DNA from: Gemmatimonas aurantiaca T-27
GTDB taxonomy: Bacteria > Gemmatimonadota > Gemmatimonadetes > Gemmatimonadales > Gemmatimonadaceae
Assembly (NCBI RefSeq): GCF_000010305.1
Contig: NC_012489.1
Location: forward strand, 992,001 to 1,056,000
Length of the DNA stretch: 64,000 bases
Reading direction: 5' to 3'
Shown here piece after piece: positions 16,843 to 25,878 of this stretch (positions are counted from its first letter, which is position 1; every line of letters begins with the position of its first letter). Under the pieces are notes generated by a model. That model searched no databases, had not been told where the DNA came from, and saw only the letters and a program-made list of their open reading frames with translations. Position numbers and translations under genes: made by a program.

Positions 16843-17358
16843 CTGCAAGCTCTCGCGCAATGCCTGCATCTCCTGTTGCAGCCCCTCGAGTCGGCTCTGT
16901 ACGAGCCGAATTTCGAGCTCGGCCTTCAGGTTGACTTCATAGTCGTTGCGTGTCTCGAGACGGTCCCGTTCGGCCTGTCGATTCTGCGACATCAGAATGA
17001 CCGGCGCTTGCAGCGCCGCCAGCATCGACAACATCAGGTTGAGAAACACATACGGGTACGGATCGAACGCATCCTGCCGTGGGCCCAGAATGGCCGTGTT
17101 CAGTAGCGTCCAGGCCACCATCACCACCAGGAACGTGATGATGAATGGCCATGAGCCACCAAAACCCGCGATGCGGTCGGCCATGCGATCGCCGAAGCTG
17201 CTCTCGGTCCGGAATTCATGCTCGGTATCGCGCACGAGCGGGAGATCGAGCAGCAAGCGTCCAAGGGTGCGTCGTTCGTCTTCGCTCAGGCCACCAAAGG
17301 CGGCGGAGCGCAGCGACTGGAGCAACACCTCGGAGGGAGGCAGTGGGTCAGCAGGCAT
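16825..17358 (-). CDS. DUF1003 family membrane protein
   Basis: The 177-residue protein has the DUF1003 pattern: a soluble N-terminus, a helix with GDRMADRIAGFGGSWPFI, a first membrane helix (FIITFLVVMVAWTLLNTAIL), a DAFDPYPYVFLNLMLSMLAA segment forming the second helix, then QAPVILMSQNRQAERDR and a charged coiled coil. The molecular function of the family is not established. It lies 68 bases downstream of the TolC-like gene on the same strand and could be the last gene of the efflux operon. Confidence 0.88.
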   Translation of the reverse strand: MPADPLPPSEVLLQSLRSAAFGGLSEDERRTLGRLLLDLPLVRDTEHEFRTESSFGDRMADRIAGFGGSWPFIITFLVVMVAWTLLNTAILGPRQDAFDPYPYVFLNLMLSMLAALQAPVILMSQNRQAERDRLETRNDYEVNLKAELEIRLVQSRLEGLQQEMQALRESLQPPAPR

Positions 17359-17426
17359 CGTCGGAGGGAAAGCGGACGGAGCAGGGAGCGGCGTCCGTGT
17401 GACACCGCTCCGCTGACCGAAATTGA

Positions 17427-18839
17427 CTAGCGCGACGACGCGCCCGACAGCCCGGCCAATGATGTGCTTTCCGGTACCATGTCACCCACATAGTACGACA
17501 TGAGCGATTGCTGGAATGCCAGGGCGTACTTGGCTGACACGACAGCACTGGCCGCCTGCACGAGCTGTGCGCGTGCCGCCGTCACTTCCACCAGCGTGCC
17601 GGCACCCACCGCATACCGACGGGCCTGTGTGTTGGCGGCGAGGTCCGCTGCGGCCAACTGCACACGCGCCGCGTCGTACTGCTCCACCGCCGCCGTGTGG
17701 TTGAGGTAGGCTTCGCGCACTTCCGATCCGATGGCCAGACGGCGGTCCTGCACCGAGAGTCGGGCGTTGTCTGCCGCGATCCGGGCCTGCTGGGCGGCCA
17801 CGCTGGCCTGTCGTCGATCGAAGATCGGAACGCTCAGCGCCAGTCCCAGGGAGCCACTGCGCCGCTGGTTGAACTGATTGCCAAACGACAGTTCACTCGC
17901 CGAATTGAACGCCGTGCCGTAGCCCAGGCTCATCGACACCTGCGGGAGTCGTGAGCCCGCAGCGTTGCGAACCGTGAAGGCGGTGGCTTCGAGGCGGGTG
18001 TCGAGTGCTTCGAGATCGGCACGTGATCCCAGGGCCTTCACCAGGAGACTGTCCAGATTGAACCGCAGGATCTGCATCGAGTCGGCCATCGCTGGCGCCA
18101 CGAAGTTGTATTCGCCGCGCGGGTCGAGCTGCAGGGCACGCATGAGCGCCACACGCGCCAGTTCGCGATCACGCTGTGCCGTCACGAGCGAGTACTGCGA
18201 GCTCGCCACCGTGGCCTGCTGCTGATACTGGTCGGAGATCGGTCGTGCACCCGCACGCACCATGCGCTGAATGGCGGTGTCCTGCGCCATCTGCGCGGAG
18301 AGGTTGTCGCGTTGCACACGCACCTGCTCCTCGCGCTGGACGAGGGTGAGGAATCCCGACGCTGCCGTGAACACCGCCGTCTGCCGCGCGCGCGACAAGT
18401 CGGCGTCGTTGGCGTTGTTCGACAAACGCGCTTCCTTCAGTTGCGCGATGTTGCGTCCCCCGTCGTACACGGTCAACGCCGAGTTGGCGTTCAGGTTCAC
18501 CGACGTGGTCGTCTGATCGACGATGCGTCCTTCGTTCTGGTTGAACGTGTATCCGTACGACTCGGACGTATTGGTGCTCAACGAAAACGACGGCAGAAAT
18601 GCCGAGGAACGCTGACGCACCGTCTCGGTGCTGGCAGCCACGGTGTTCTCGGCCTGCCGAACGGCGACGCTCTGCTTGAGCGACAGGCGGATGGCATCGT
18701 CGAACGTGATGGTGATGGCGCCCTGGGCCGCGCTCCGTGAGGCGAAACCCGGGATCGCGAGGCACAGCGCCAATGCACTGTGCCGAATGGTGCTCCAGCG
18801 GAACGAAAGCATCGTATGAGTTCTCCCGCGCGCGTTCAT
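17427..18839 (-). CDS. TolC-family outer-membrane efflux protein
   Basis: The 470-residue product has a signal peptide ending near SRSAAQG and the two-fold helical repeat of TolC-type trimeric channels. Each half starts with a typical segment (ITFDDAIRLSLKQSVAVRQA near the N-terminus, LEALDTRLEATAFTVRNAAG in the middle), with long amphipathic helices between strands. It would form the outer-membrane tunnel for the adjacent ABC pump. Its ATG overlaps the permease stop (ATGA), implying coupled translation; a second ATG at 18812 also precedes the signal sequence. Confidence 0.92.
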   Translation of the reverse strand: MNARGRTHTMLSFRWSTIRHSALALCLAIPGFASRSAAQGAITITFDDAIRLSLKQSVAVRQAENTVAASTETVRQRSSAFLPSFSLSTNTSESYGYTFNQNEGRIVDQTTTSVNLNANSALTVYDGGRNIAQLKEARLSNNANDADLSRARQTAVFTAASGFLTLVQREEQVRVQRDNLSAQMAQDTAIQRMVRAGARPISDQYQQQATVASSQYSLVTAQRDRELARVALMRALQLDPRGEYNFVAPAMADSMQILRFNLDSLLVKALGSRADLEALDTRLEATAFTVRNAAGSRLPQVSMSLGYGTAFNSASELSFGNQFNQRRSGSLGLALSVPIFDRRQASVAAQQARIAADNARLSVQDRRLAIGSEVREAYLNHTAAVEQYDAARVQLAAADLAANTQARRYAVGAGTLVEVTAARAQLVQAASAVVSAKYALAFQQSLMSYYVGDMVPESTSLAGLSGASSR

Positions 18840-20050
18840 TCGTAGCGCAGCGCCTGAATGGGGTCCAGCGCAGCAGCCTTGCGCGCCGGGTAGTAGCCGA
18901 AGAAGACGCCGACCGCTGCCGAGAATCCGGTGGCGATGATGATCGACGTGATGGAGGTGGCCGTGTGCCAGCCCGTGATGCGCCCGACGATCATCGAACC
19001 ACCAATGCCGGCGAGCAGTCCCACGATGCCGCCCATGAGACAGAGCACCACGCTCTCCACCAGGAACTGCGTGAGCACATCGGAACCGCGGGCACCGATC
19101 GCCATGCGGATGCCGATCTCGCGGGTGCGTTCGGTGACCGACACCAGCATGATGTTCATGATGCCGATACCGCCCACCACCAGGGAGATCGAGGCAATCG
19201 CAGCCAGCAGCGCCGTCATCACCGTGGTCGTGCTGGTCGCCGTGGTGGCCAGCGCCGACTGATCGCGCACCGTGAAATCATCGGCGCCCCCGCCGACACG
19301 GTGGGATTCCCGCATGATGTCGCGGATCTCGTTCATCGCGGCTGGGATCGCCTTCGTGTCATCGGTCATCGCCAGAATGGAACCGATGAAGAAAAAATTG
19401 CTGATGCGCGTCTGGGCGGTGCTGTACGGCACGACCACGATATCGTCCTGATCGGTACCAGTGGCCGCTTGACCTTTCGCCGACATCACGCCAATCACGG
19501 TGAACGGTGTGCGTCCCAGGCGCACACGCTGACCCACTGCGTTGCCGTCGGGAAAGAGACCATTGGCTACGGTCTTGCCCAGGATCACGACGGTCCGCTT
19601 GCCCTGCACGTCTTCTTCCGTGAACTCGGCACCGCTTTCCACCGTCCAGTTGCGAATGCGGAAGAAACCCGTCGACACACCGTTCACTTCCGTGCGCCAG
19701 TTGCCGGTGGTGGCAATCACCTGCGTGCGAGTGTTGATGACCGGCGACACCGCCGACAACAGCGTGCCCTCGCGCTGCAACTTCTCCACGTCTTCGATCG
19801 TGAGACGATTGAACGTCTGCGCGCCCTGATTGGAACCGCCAGCCTGCGTCGTGCCCGGCGTGACGACGATGAGGTTGGTGCCCAGTGTCGCGATCTGTGA
19901 TTCGATCTGACCACGGGCACCGGCGCCGATCGCCACCATCACGATCACCGCGGCCACCCCGATCACGATGCCAAGCATCGTGAGAAAGGTGCGCATCTTG
20001 TTCTTGACGATGCTTTGCATCGCCATACGGAGCAGGACCATGAGCTTCAT
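18836..20050 (-). CDS. MacB-like ABC transporter permease
   Basis: This 404-residue permease has the MacB/LolC topology: an N-terminal membrane helix (KMRTFLTMLGIVIGVAAVIV), a large periplasmic MacB-type domain (about 45-270) and three C-terminal membrane helices, with the family motif ERTREIGIRMAIGARGSDV and the end ARKAAALDPIQALRYE. It couples ATP hydrolysis to periplasmic substrate export with the adaptor and TolC partners. The ATPase is encoded as a separate protein instead of fused as in E. coli MacB. Start and stop overlap its neighbours by four bases. Confidence 0.93.
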   Translation of the reverse strand: MKLMVLLRMAMQSIVKNKMRTFLTMLGIVIGVAAVIVMVAIGAGARGQIESQIATLGTNLIVVTPGTTQAGGSNQGAQTFNRLTIEDVEKLQREGTLLSAVSPVINTRTQVIATTGNWRTEVNGVSTGFFRIRNWTVESGAEFTEEDVQGKRTVVILGKTVANGLFPDGNAVGQRVRLGRTPFTVIGVMSAKGQAATGTDQDDIVVVPYSTAQTRISNFFFIGSILAMTDDTKAIPAAMNEIRDIMRESHRVGGGADDFTVRDQSALATTATSTTTVMTALLAAIASISLVVGGIGIMNIMLVSVTERTREIGIRMAIGARGSDVLTQFLVESVVLCLMGGIVGLLAGIGGSMIVGRITGWHTATSITSIIIATGFSAAVGVFFGYYPARKAAALDPIQALRYE

Positions 20051-20805
20051 GTGACTACCTCCTGCGCGTCGTAGGCGGCCAGGTCGATGGCGGCATCACC
20101 ACGGTCTTCGACCGGGTGATCCTTTCGGATCTTGCCGTCACGCATCTCCACGATGCGCTTGGCGTAGTGGCTGACTTCCGGTTCGTGCGTCACCAGCAGG
20201 ATGGTGATCCCCTGGTTGTTGAGCTGTTGAAACAGCGCCATCACATCGAGTGTGGTACGCGTGTCCAGGTTGCCCGTGGGTTCGTCGGCGAGCAGCAGCG
20301 TGGGACTGGTCACCAGGGCCCGGGCGATCGCCACACGTTGCTGCTGGCCGCCCGAGAGCTCACTCGGGTGGTGATCCATGCGGGTGCCGAGGCCAACGCG
20401 CTCGAGTGCCGCACGCGACATCGCCTTGGTGTCCTTGTGTCGTGCCAGGCGATCGTACAACAGCGGCAACTCGACGTTGTCCAATGCCGAAGTCCGCGAG
20501 AGCAGGTTGAAGCCCTGAAACACGAACCCGAGCTTGTGATTGCGGAGGTCGGCGCGTTCGTTGCGCGACATGCCATCCACCCGCACACCATCGAGCAGGA
20601 ACGTGCCGGCGGATGGAGTATCGAGACAGCCGAGGATGTTCATCAACGTGGACTTGCCGGATCCCGACGTGCCCATGACCGCGATGAACTCGCCGGGCAT
20701 GACCGTGAGATCCACTTGCCGGAGTGCAGCCACTTCCGTGGACCCCATTTGATAGGTCCGCGTGAGTCCATGCACTTCGATGACGGGAGTGGTAGAGGTG
20801 CTCAT
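20047..20805 (-). CDS. MacB/LolD-like ABC transporter ATP-binding protein
   Basis: The 252-residue ATPase carries Walker [10 protein letters not shown] (45-53), a Q loop at FVFQGFNLL, signature LSGGQ (150-154), Walker B LLLADEP (170-176) followed by TGNLD, and the H-loop LVTHEPEV. The [19 protein letters not shown] segment is characteristic of the LolD/MacB exporter group. It energises the adjacent permease from the cytoplasmic side. The gene begins 11 bases after the adaptor stop and overlaps the permease start. Confidence 0.95.
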   Translation of the reverse strand: MSTSTTPVIEVHGLTRTYQMGSTEVAALRQVDLTVMPGEFIAVMGTSGSGKSTLMNILGCLDTPSAGTFLLDGVRVDGMSRNERADLRNHKLGFVFQGFNLLSRTSALDNVELPLLYDRLARHKDTKAMSRAALERVGLGTRMDHHPSELSGGQQQRVAIARALVTSPTLLLADEPTGNLDTRTTLDVMALFQQLNNQGITILLVTHEPEVSHYAKRIVEMRDGKIRKDHPVEDRGDAAIDLAAYDAQEVVT

Positions 20806-20816
20806 GTCAGCTCCGG

Positions 20817-22184
20817 TCAGAAGGGACCAGGAGGGCCGCCGCGACCACGCTGCTGCTGTTGCTGGAACGGGCTGGCCGTCGTGCTCGACGCTGCGCCCGT
20901 CGCACCGGCCGCGTTCGTACCGATCACCACCTGCATGCCCGCCGTGATGCCTTCGCCGCGAATCTCGGTGCGCGTCCCGTCGGTGATGCCGATCTGCACA
21001 CGATGTGGCACGAGCTTCGTCCCTTCGAGTGTGAAGACCATGCCCATGTCCGACCGCGGACCACCGGCGCGACGTCCTTCACCACCGGCTCCACCCGCTC
21101 CGGCGCCACTACCAAACCCACCCTGACCACTCGCTCGCGGTGCGGCGCCTGCAGCGGTACTCGCCTGCGCACCCGTTGCGGCACTACCGGTGTTCGCTGA
21201 TGCACTCGGCGAAGCGCTCGCCGAGGCACCCGCACCGGTGCGACGCGCTGCACTGTCGGCCGGATCCACCGGAGGACGGAAACGCAACGCCGTGTTGGCG
21301 ACCATCAGCACGTCGGAGGCTTCACCGGTCACGAACTGCACCGTCGCCGTCATGCCGGGGAGCAGCGCACCATCCGGATTCGCCACGTCGATGACCACCG
21401 TATAACTCACCACGTTGTTGGCGGTGGTCGACGACAGACGCACCTGCTCCACGGTGCCTCGGAACTGCCGGTCCTGGAACGACTGCACGGTGAAACGTGC
21501 TTGCTGGCCTTCCTTGATCGACCCGATATCAGTTTCGTCGACCGAGGCGAGGATCTGCATGTGCGACAGATCGTTGGCAATCACGAACAGCTTCGGCGCC
21601 GAAAGACTGGCGGCGACTGTCTGGCCAAGATTGATCGCCCGCTCGATCACCACCCCGTCGATCGGCGCATAAATGTTCGTGTAGGCGAGATTCTGTCGCG
21701 CACGTTCCAGCGCGATTTGCGCCGAGGTCACGCTGGTCTGTGCCAGGGCGAGTGTGGTGCGCGCCGTATTGTACTCCGTCTCGGTCACGATCTTTTCGTC
21801 GTGCAGCGTCTTCGTGCGATCGAATTCCTCCTTGGCTTGCGCCAGTGAGGCATTCGCCCGAGCGACACCGGCGTCGGCGTCCTGCACGGCCTGCTTCAGA
21901 AGACTCGGGTCGATGCGCGCGATGAGCTGCCCCTTCTTCACGCGGGAGTTGAAGTCGACCAGCAGTTCGGAAACCTGCCCCGACACCTGCGTACCCACTT
22001 CGACGGTCTGCACCGCGTTCAGGGTGCCGGAGGCCGATACGGTGGAGCGGAGCGAGCCCTGCTCCACGGCGGCGAGTCGATAAGTCGTTTCTTCGGCGCC
22101 ACGCTTGGACATGGTCCACATGCCGGCACCGGCGAGTGCGGCAACACCGATTGTCGCCGCAGTGATCTGCATCAACCTGGTCAT
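20817..22184 (-). CDS. MacA-like periplasmic adaptor (HlyD/RND MFP family)
   Basis: The 455-residue adaptor has an N-terminal signal-anchor (ITAATIGVAALAGAGMW), a split lipoyl domain (VGTQVSGQVSELLVDFNSRV near the start and YAPIDGVVIERAINLGQTV after the hairpin), a helical hairpin and beta-barrel and membrane-proximal domains. It bridges the permease and TolC-like channel. Oddly, the C-terminal part contains a ~60-residue Ala/Ser/Gly-rich insertion, and the protein ends in a glutamine run and RGRGGPPGPF. ATG 22184 was selected because MTRLMQITAAT gives a normal signal; upstream codons are Pro/Arg-rich and unlikely. Confidence 0.9.
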   Translation of the reverse strand: MTRLMQITAATIGVAALAGAGMWTMSKRGAEETTYRLAAVEQGSLRSTVSASGTLNAVQTVEVGTQVSGQVSELLVDFNSRVKKGQLIARIDPSLLKQAVQDADAGVARANASLAQAKEEFDRTKTLHDEKIVTETEYNTARTTLALAQTSVTSAQIALERARQNLAYTNIYAPIDGVVIERAINLGQTVAASLSAPKLFVIANDLSHMQILASVDETDIGSIKEGQQARFTVQSFQDRQFRGTVEQVRLSSTTANNVVSYTVVIDVANPDGALLPGMTATVQFVTGEASDVLMVANTALRFRPPVDPADSAARRTGAGASASASPSASANTGSAATGAQASTAAGAAPRASGQGGFGSGAGAGGAGGEGRRAGGPRSDMGMVFTLEGTKLVPHRVQIGITDGTRTEIRGEGITAGMQVVIGTNAAGATGAASSTTASPFQQQQQRGRGGPPGPF

Positions 22185-22484
22185 GGTCGTTCGGATAAGG
22201 GGCGGAACGGGCGGGGGCGCCCAGCGCGCGCATCTCCACCACGGCGGTGGGGCGCGGTCCACTCACCTTGGTAGACGTCGTCCTGGCGCGACGTTTATGG
22301 CCGCGGCACGAACCGCCGTCCGGTGTTCTGAACCGTCGGTTGACGCACACGAACGCCGAATGCGCCTATTGGAATCCGCATTTTGTGGCGACCGATCCAC
22401 CGTTCATGTGCCGCCGACGGCGGTCCACGACACGGTCTCCCCTCGATGCTGGCGCCCGATGCGGGCCCCGGGGTATGCTGGGGC
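22185..22484. other. Divergent intergenic region between efflux operon and LytS-like kinase
   Basis: This 300-base spacer separates the minus-strand adaptor gene from the plus-strand histidine kinase gene, so it should hold two promoters. I see no convincing minus-35/minus-10 pair and no clear inverted repeat, although the ATTGGAATCCGCATTTT stretch near 22370-22386 is locally AT-richer. The shared region makes it possible that the LytTR regulator controls the efflux operon; that is inference. Confidence 0.35.
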
Positions 22485-23651
22485 ATGTCACGTGATCTTC
22501 AGCGCGCCGAGGTGTGGACTACCGGAACGCACGCCGTGCTGTCCACGACCGTCTCCCGCCGAGAACGACTGCTCATTGCGGCGTTCTGGCTGCTCTATGC
22601 GGTGGTGACCGTGGTGAACGTGCTGTTCGGTGGTCGTCGCGGCCCCGATGGCACATCCGATGCCGTCATCTTCTGGATCGCCATCGCAGAAGCCGTGGGC
22701 TGGGCCCTCGCCACCCCGTTGCTCTTCGAACTCGTCGCCGGCCATACGGTCGAAGAGGGCGACGACGCACTCACCTCCGGTGAGTTGCTGCGCTTTGTGC
22801 TGATCGGGCTCGGTGTCGTGGGCCTCATGACCGCGTTCGGAGTCGGTCTGCGCGCGGCCCTCTTTCCGCCGCGTCGTGGGGGAGGCGGGCCGCCCATCTG
22901 GTTCGCGTTCACCAACAACGCGGTGCTCTATGGAGCTGTCATCGCCGCGGGGCTGGCGCGCGCCTATTCCCTGCAGTCCCGGTGGCGTGAGCAACGGGCA
23001 GTGCGACTGGAAGCCGAGCTCGCCCGGGCCACCCTGGCAACGCTGCGGCAGCAGATCGATCCGCATTTTCTGTTCAATACCCTCAACCTCATATCGTCTC
23101 TGGTTGATCGGGATCCGAAAGGCGTGCGGCGCATGATCGCGCGTCTGAGCGAGCTGTTGCGCGCCAGCCTGGAGACAGGCGGACGGCAGGAGATCCCGCT
23201 GCGGCAGGAGTTGGCGTTGCTCAATGCCTACCTCGACATCATGCGGATGCGTTTCGGCGCACGACTCGATATCACACACACCGTGGACGAGTCACTCATG
23301 GATGTGTTCGTTCCGAGCTTCCTGCTCCAGCCACTGGCTGAAAACGCCATGCGTCACGGCATCGAGCCGCTGCGAGGAGCGGGACGGGTGGAGGTGCAGG
23401 TTCACCGGGCCGACCACGAACTGGTCATGCAGGTACGTGACAACGGCAACGGCAGTCTTCCGGACGACACCGCGCCAGACACTCCCCGGAACACCCCTGT
23501 GTCTCCGGATGAAGCGGGAGGGATTGGTCTTGGCAACACGCGCGCGCGACTGATGCAGTTGTATGGACCGGCCGCTTCTCTCGATTTGCGCCGGGAGCAG
23601 GGCATGACCGTGGCCGAAGTCCGCATTCCGTTGCCGGCAGGTGTGGCATGA
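22485..23651 (+). CDS. LytS/YehU-type sensor histidine kinase
   Basis: The 388-residue protein has four predicted membrane helices in the first ~170 residues (for example LLIAAFWLLYAVVTVVNVLF and FVLIGLGVVGLMTAFGVGL), then a His_kinase domain with the family signature QIDPHFLFNTLNLISSL containing His194, and an ATP-binding domain with QPLAENAMRHG, VRDNGNGS and GIGLGNTRARL. The ATG at 22485 was chosen because MSRDLQRAEVW begins the coding-like region; a longer frame exists upstream. Its stop overlaps the response regulator start (ATGA), so they are a two-component pair. Confidence 0.92.
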   Translation: MSRDLQRAEVWTTGTHAVLSTTVSRRERLLIAAFWLLYAVVTVVNVLFGGRRGPDGTSDAVIFWIAIAEAVGWALATPLLFELVAGHTVEEGDDALTSGELLRFVLIGLGVVGLMTAFGVGLRAALFPPRRGGGGPPIWFAFTNNAVLYGAVIAAGLARAYSLQSRWREQRAVRLEAELARATLATLRQQIDPHFLFNTLNLISSLVDRDPKGVRRMIARLSELLRASLETGGRQEIPLRQELALLNAYLDIMRMRFGARLDITHTVDESLMDVFVPSFLLQPLAENAMRHGIEPLRGAGRVEVQVHRADHELVMQVRDNGNGSLPDDTAPDTPRNTPVSPDEAGGIGLGNTRARLMQLYGPAASLDLRREQGMTVAEVRIPLPAGVA

Positions 23652-24517
23652 GCGTCAACGCGCGGATACGGGTGTTGCTGGTCGACGACGAGGAGTTCAA
23701 TCGCCTGCGTCTGCGTGACCTGCTGGACGCCGAGTCCGACGTGGATATCGTGGGCGAAGCGGCTGACGGGGTGGAGGCGGTGGAGCAGATCCGTGCCCTG
23801 CGCCCCGATCTCGTCTTCCTTGATATCCGGATGCCCGGGCTCTCAGGTCTCGACGTGGTGCGTCAGGTGGGGGTCGACCTGATGCCGGCCACGGTGTTTG
23901 TGACGGCGTATGACCAGCACGCGGTGGAGGCGTTCCGGTTGGCGGCGCTCGACTTTCTGGTCAAGCCATTCGACGACGAGCGCTTTGCGCAGACCCTGCA
24001 ACGGGCGCGGAAGCTGGTGGTCATGAATGATCTGGCCACGATGCGGGCTCGGCTTTTGGAAGTGCTGGCGCCGTCGCCGGTGAGTGCGGTGGTCGAGGGG
24101 GCAGCGCCTGACACGACCGGAGCCATCACCGGCCCTGGTCCCGGCTCCGGTCCCGGCACCGGCCATGGCAGTGGTGGTGGCTATCTCGAGCGCATCGCGG
24201 TGGAGGCGCAGGGGACCATCAAACCAGTGGCGGTGGCCGACATCGACTACATCCTGGCCAGCGGTCCGTATGCGGAGCTGGTGGTGGCGGGTCGGCGGCA
24301 TCTGGTCCGGGAGTCGATGCAATCGCTGGAGGATCGGTTGGACCCGCGGCGTTTTCTTCGCATCCATCGCTCGGTGATCGTGCGTCTGGACCGGGTGGAG
24401 GGGCTCAAGCGCGGGGCCGGTGGTGATGGCGAGGTGCTGCTCAAGGGGGGCGGGCGCCTGCGTGTCAGCCGTACTCGGCGGGAGGCGCTGGAGCGCTGGC
24501 TGGGGATCGTGGCCTGA
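23648..24517 (+). CDS. LytTR-family response regulator
   Basis: This 289-residue regulator has an N-terminal receiver domain with VDDEEFNRLRLRDLL, phospho-acceptor Asp59 in FLDIRMPGLSG, VTAYDQHAVEAF and a conserved Lys in LVKPFDDE. A flexible Gly/Pro/Ser linker (about 147-177) precedes a LytTR DNA-binding domain with IDYILASGPYAELVV, SMQSLEDRLDP and FLRIHRSVIVRLDRVEGL. The linker is unusually long and low in complexity. It should be phosphorylated by the LytS-like kinase encoded just upstream. Its target genes are not known; the divergent efflux operon is a candidate. Confidence 0.93.
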   Translation: MSVNARIRVLLVDDEEFNRLRLRDLLDAESDVDIVGEAADGVEAVEQIRALRPDLVFLDIRMPGLSGLDVVRQVGVDLMPATVFVTAYDQHAVEAFRLAALDFLVKPFDDERFAQTLQRARKLVVMNDLATMRARLLEVLAPSPVSAVVEGAAPDTTGAITGPGPGSGPGTGHGSGGGYLERIAVEAQGTIKPVAVADIDYILASGPYAELVVAGRRHLVRESMQSLEDRLDPRRFLRIHRSVIVRLDRVEGLKRGAGGDGEVLLKGGGRLRVSRTRREALERWLGIVA

Positions 24518-24823
24518 GCCTGGCGAGCTCTGCTATAGCGATGGGCGGTGGCGAGTGTGCCGGGGATCTTGCGTGTCTCTTCGGCCGTGATTCGGGTCCG
24601 GGCGGAGCGCACTAAGCGTCCATTTTACCGGGACTTGCGGCGCTGATCGTGGTCATGTGGACACGACCAGACCGTGACTTGCGACAGGAATCGGACCGCG
24701 CTACCTTGCAAGGCTCACCCTGCACCGGCGAAATCCGGGTGTGGGTGGCGTTCGTTATTACGTCACGCTGTACGCCACAGTCGCAGCCAACGCGTTGCCA
24801 GCAACGCAGTACGGAGCCGGATC
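24518..24823 (+). other. Intergenic region upstream of rpmG-secE-nusG
   Basis: About 300 bases with no convincing gene. It holds the candidate promoter at 24679-24707 and a leader of roughly 110 bases before rpmG. No tRNA-Trp cloverleaf is present, although that tRNA often sits in front of secE in other bacteria. Confidence 0.6.
24679..24707 (+). promoter_or_regulatory. Candidate housekeeping promoter for rpmG-secE-nusG
   Basis: TTGCGA and TACCTT are separated by exactly 17 bases, with the start codon of rpmG 117 bases downstream. The match to the sigma-70 consensus is four of six at each box. Confidence 0.5.
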
Positions 24824-24976
24824 ATGCCGCGCGAGAAGATCATCCTCGGTTGCACCGAGTGCAAGAACCGCAATTATTTCACGATGAAGAACAAGCGTCT
24901 TCATCCTGAGCGCGTGGAGTGGAAGAAGTACTGCCCACGCTGCAACAAGCATCAGACGCACAAGGAAACCAAGTAG
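24824..24976 (+). CDS. rpmG: 50S ribosomal protein L33
   Basis: A 50-residue basic protein with the bacterial L33 pattern: [40 protein letters not shown] and the end HKETK. The two CxxC pairs (CTEC and CPRC) make it the zinc-binding type. It is the first gene of the unit, with secE two bases downstream, an order shared by many bacteria. Confidence 0.96.
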   Translation: MPREKIILGCTECKNRNYFTMKNKRLHPERVEWKKYCPRCNKHQTHKETK

Positions 24977-24978
24977 TC

Positions 24979-25212
24979 ATGAATGCTCCCGTCGAGGTAA
25001 CCCGTCCGGGAGCCGGCACGCGGCTGGTCACGTTCTATCATGAAGTGATCGCCGAGATGAAGAAGGTCACCTGGCCGGATCGCCCGCAACTGCAGCAGGC
25101 GACCATTCAGATCATCATCTTCGTGCTGGTCCTTGGTGCTGTGATCGGGCTGGTGGACGTGGCGTTGCAGGCGCTGTTGGTGCGTCTGCCGAGCATGCTC
25201 CTCGGCAATTGA
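24979..25212 (+). CDS. secE: Preprotein translocase subunit SecE
   Basis: This 77-residue single-span SecE has the conserved amphipathic segment FYHEVIAEMKKVTWPDRPQL followed by one membrane helix (IIIFVLVLGAVIGLVDVALQ). It clamps SecY in the translocon. The short one-span form is usual outside Enterobacteria. ATG 24979 lies two bases after the rpmG stop. Confidence 0.95.
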   Translation: MNAPVEVTRPGAGTRLVTFYHEVIAEMKKVTWPDRPQLQQATIQIIIFVLVLGAVIGLVDVALQALLVRLPSMLLGN

Positions 25213-25222
25213 GCGCGCACCC

Positions 25223-25780
25223 ATGACCGTGTCGATGCTCGAGCACCGGTGGTACGCAATCCAGACGACGTCAGGCCATGAGAACAAGGTGCAGCGGCTG
25301 ATCCAGCGGAAGATCGACATGGATCCTGCGCAGCCTGAAGATCGTCTCATCCGCCAGGCACTCGTGCCGACGCAGCAAGTCGTGGAGATCAAGAACGGCA
25401 AGAAGGTCACCGTCGAGCGCAAGATTTTCCCCGGCTACGTGCTGGTGGAGATGGTGGCCAGTCAGGATACCCTGCACGAGATCAACGCCATTCAGGGCGT
25501 GATCAAGTTCGTGGGGAAGGACAAGGATCCGATGCCGCTGCGCGACGACGAAGTGCGTCGGTTGCTGGGGCAGGCGGATCCGGCCGATGAAACACCGGTG
25601 CGTGAGGAGATTCCGTTCCTCGTGGGGCAGGCGGTGGCAATCACCGAAGGCCCGTTCGCCGATTTCAACGGCACCGTCGAGGAGATTCTCCCCGACAAGG
25701 GCAAGGTACGGGTGTCGGTCAGCTTGTTTGGTCGACCCACGTCCGTGGAACTGGATTACCTCCAGTTGCGCGGATACTAG
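25223..25780 (+). CDS. nusG: Transcription termination/antitermination factor NusG
   Basis: The 185-residue protein has the NGN domain (HRWYAIQTTSGHENKVQRLI, then KIFPGYVLVEM and VIKFVGKDKDPMPLRDDEV) and a C-terminal KOW domain (VGQAVAITEGPFADFNGTVE to LDYLQLRGY). It binds RNA polymerase and links it to Rho or the ribosome. It may start at ATG 25223 or at the internal ATG 25235, which is closer to the conserved core. A 98-base gap follows before rplK. Confidence 0.96.
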   Translation: MTVSMLEHRWYAIQTTSGHENKVQRLIQRKIDMDPAQPEDRLIRQALVPTQQVVEIKNGKKVTVERKIFPGYVLVEMVASQDTLHEINAIQGVIKFVGKDKDPMPLRDDEVRRLLGQADPADETPVREEIPFLVGQAVAITEGPFADFNGTVEEILPDKGKVRVSVSLFGRPTSVELDYLQLRGY

Positions 25781-25878
25781 AGAGAGAGCAGGACGTCGCT
25801 ACCACCCGACGAAAAACACCGTGGCAGCAAGACCACGCGCGGATGGTCCGTGTGTGGAACTCGCGATGAGGAAGTCGC

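Noticed and set aside
24518-24823. Expected tRNA-Trp before secE
   Set aside because: No cloverleaf, no CCA anticodon context and no T-loop motif could be found in the spacer.
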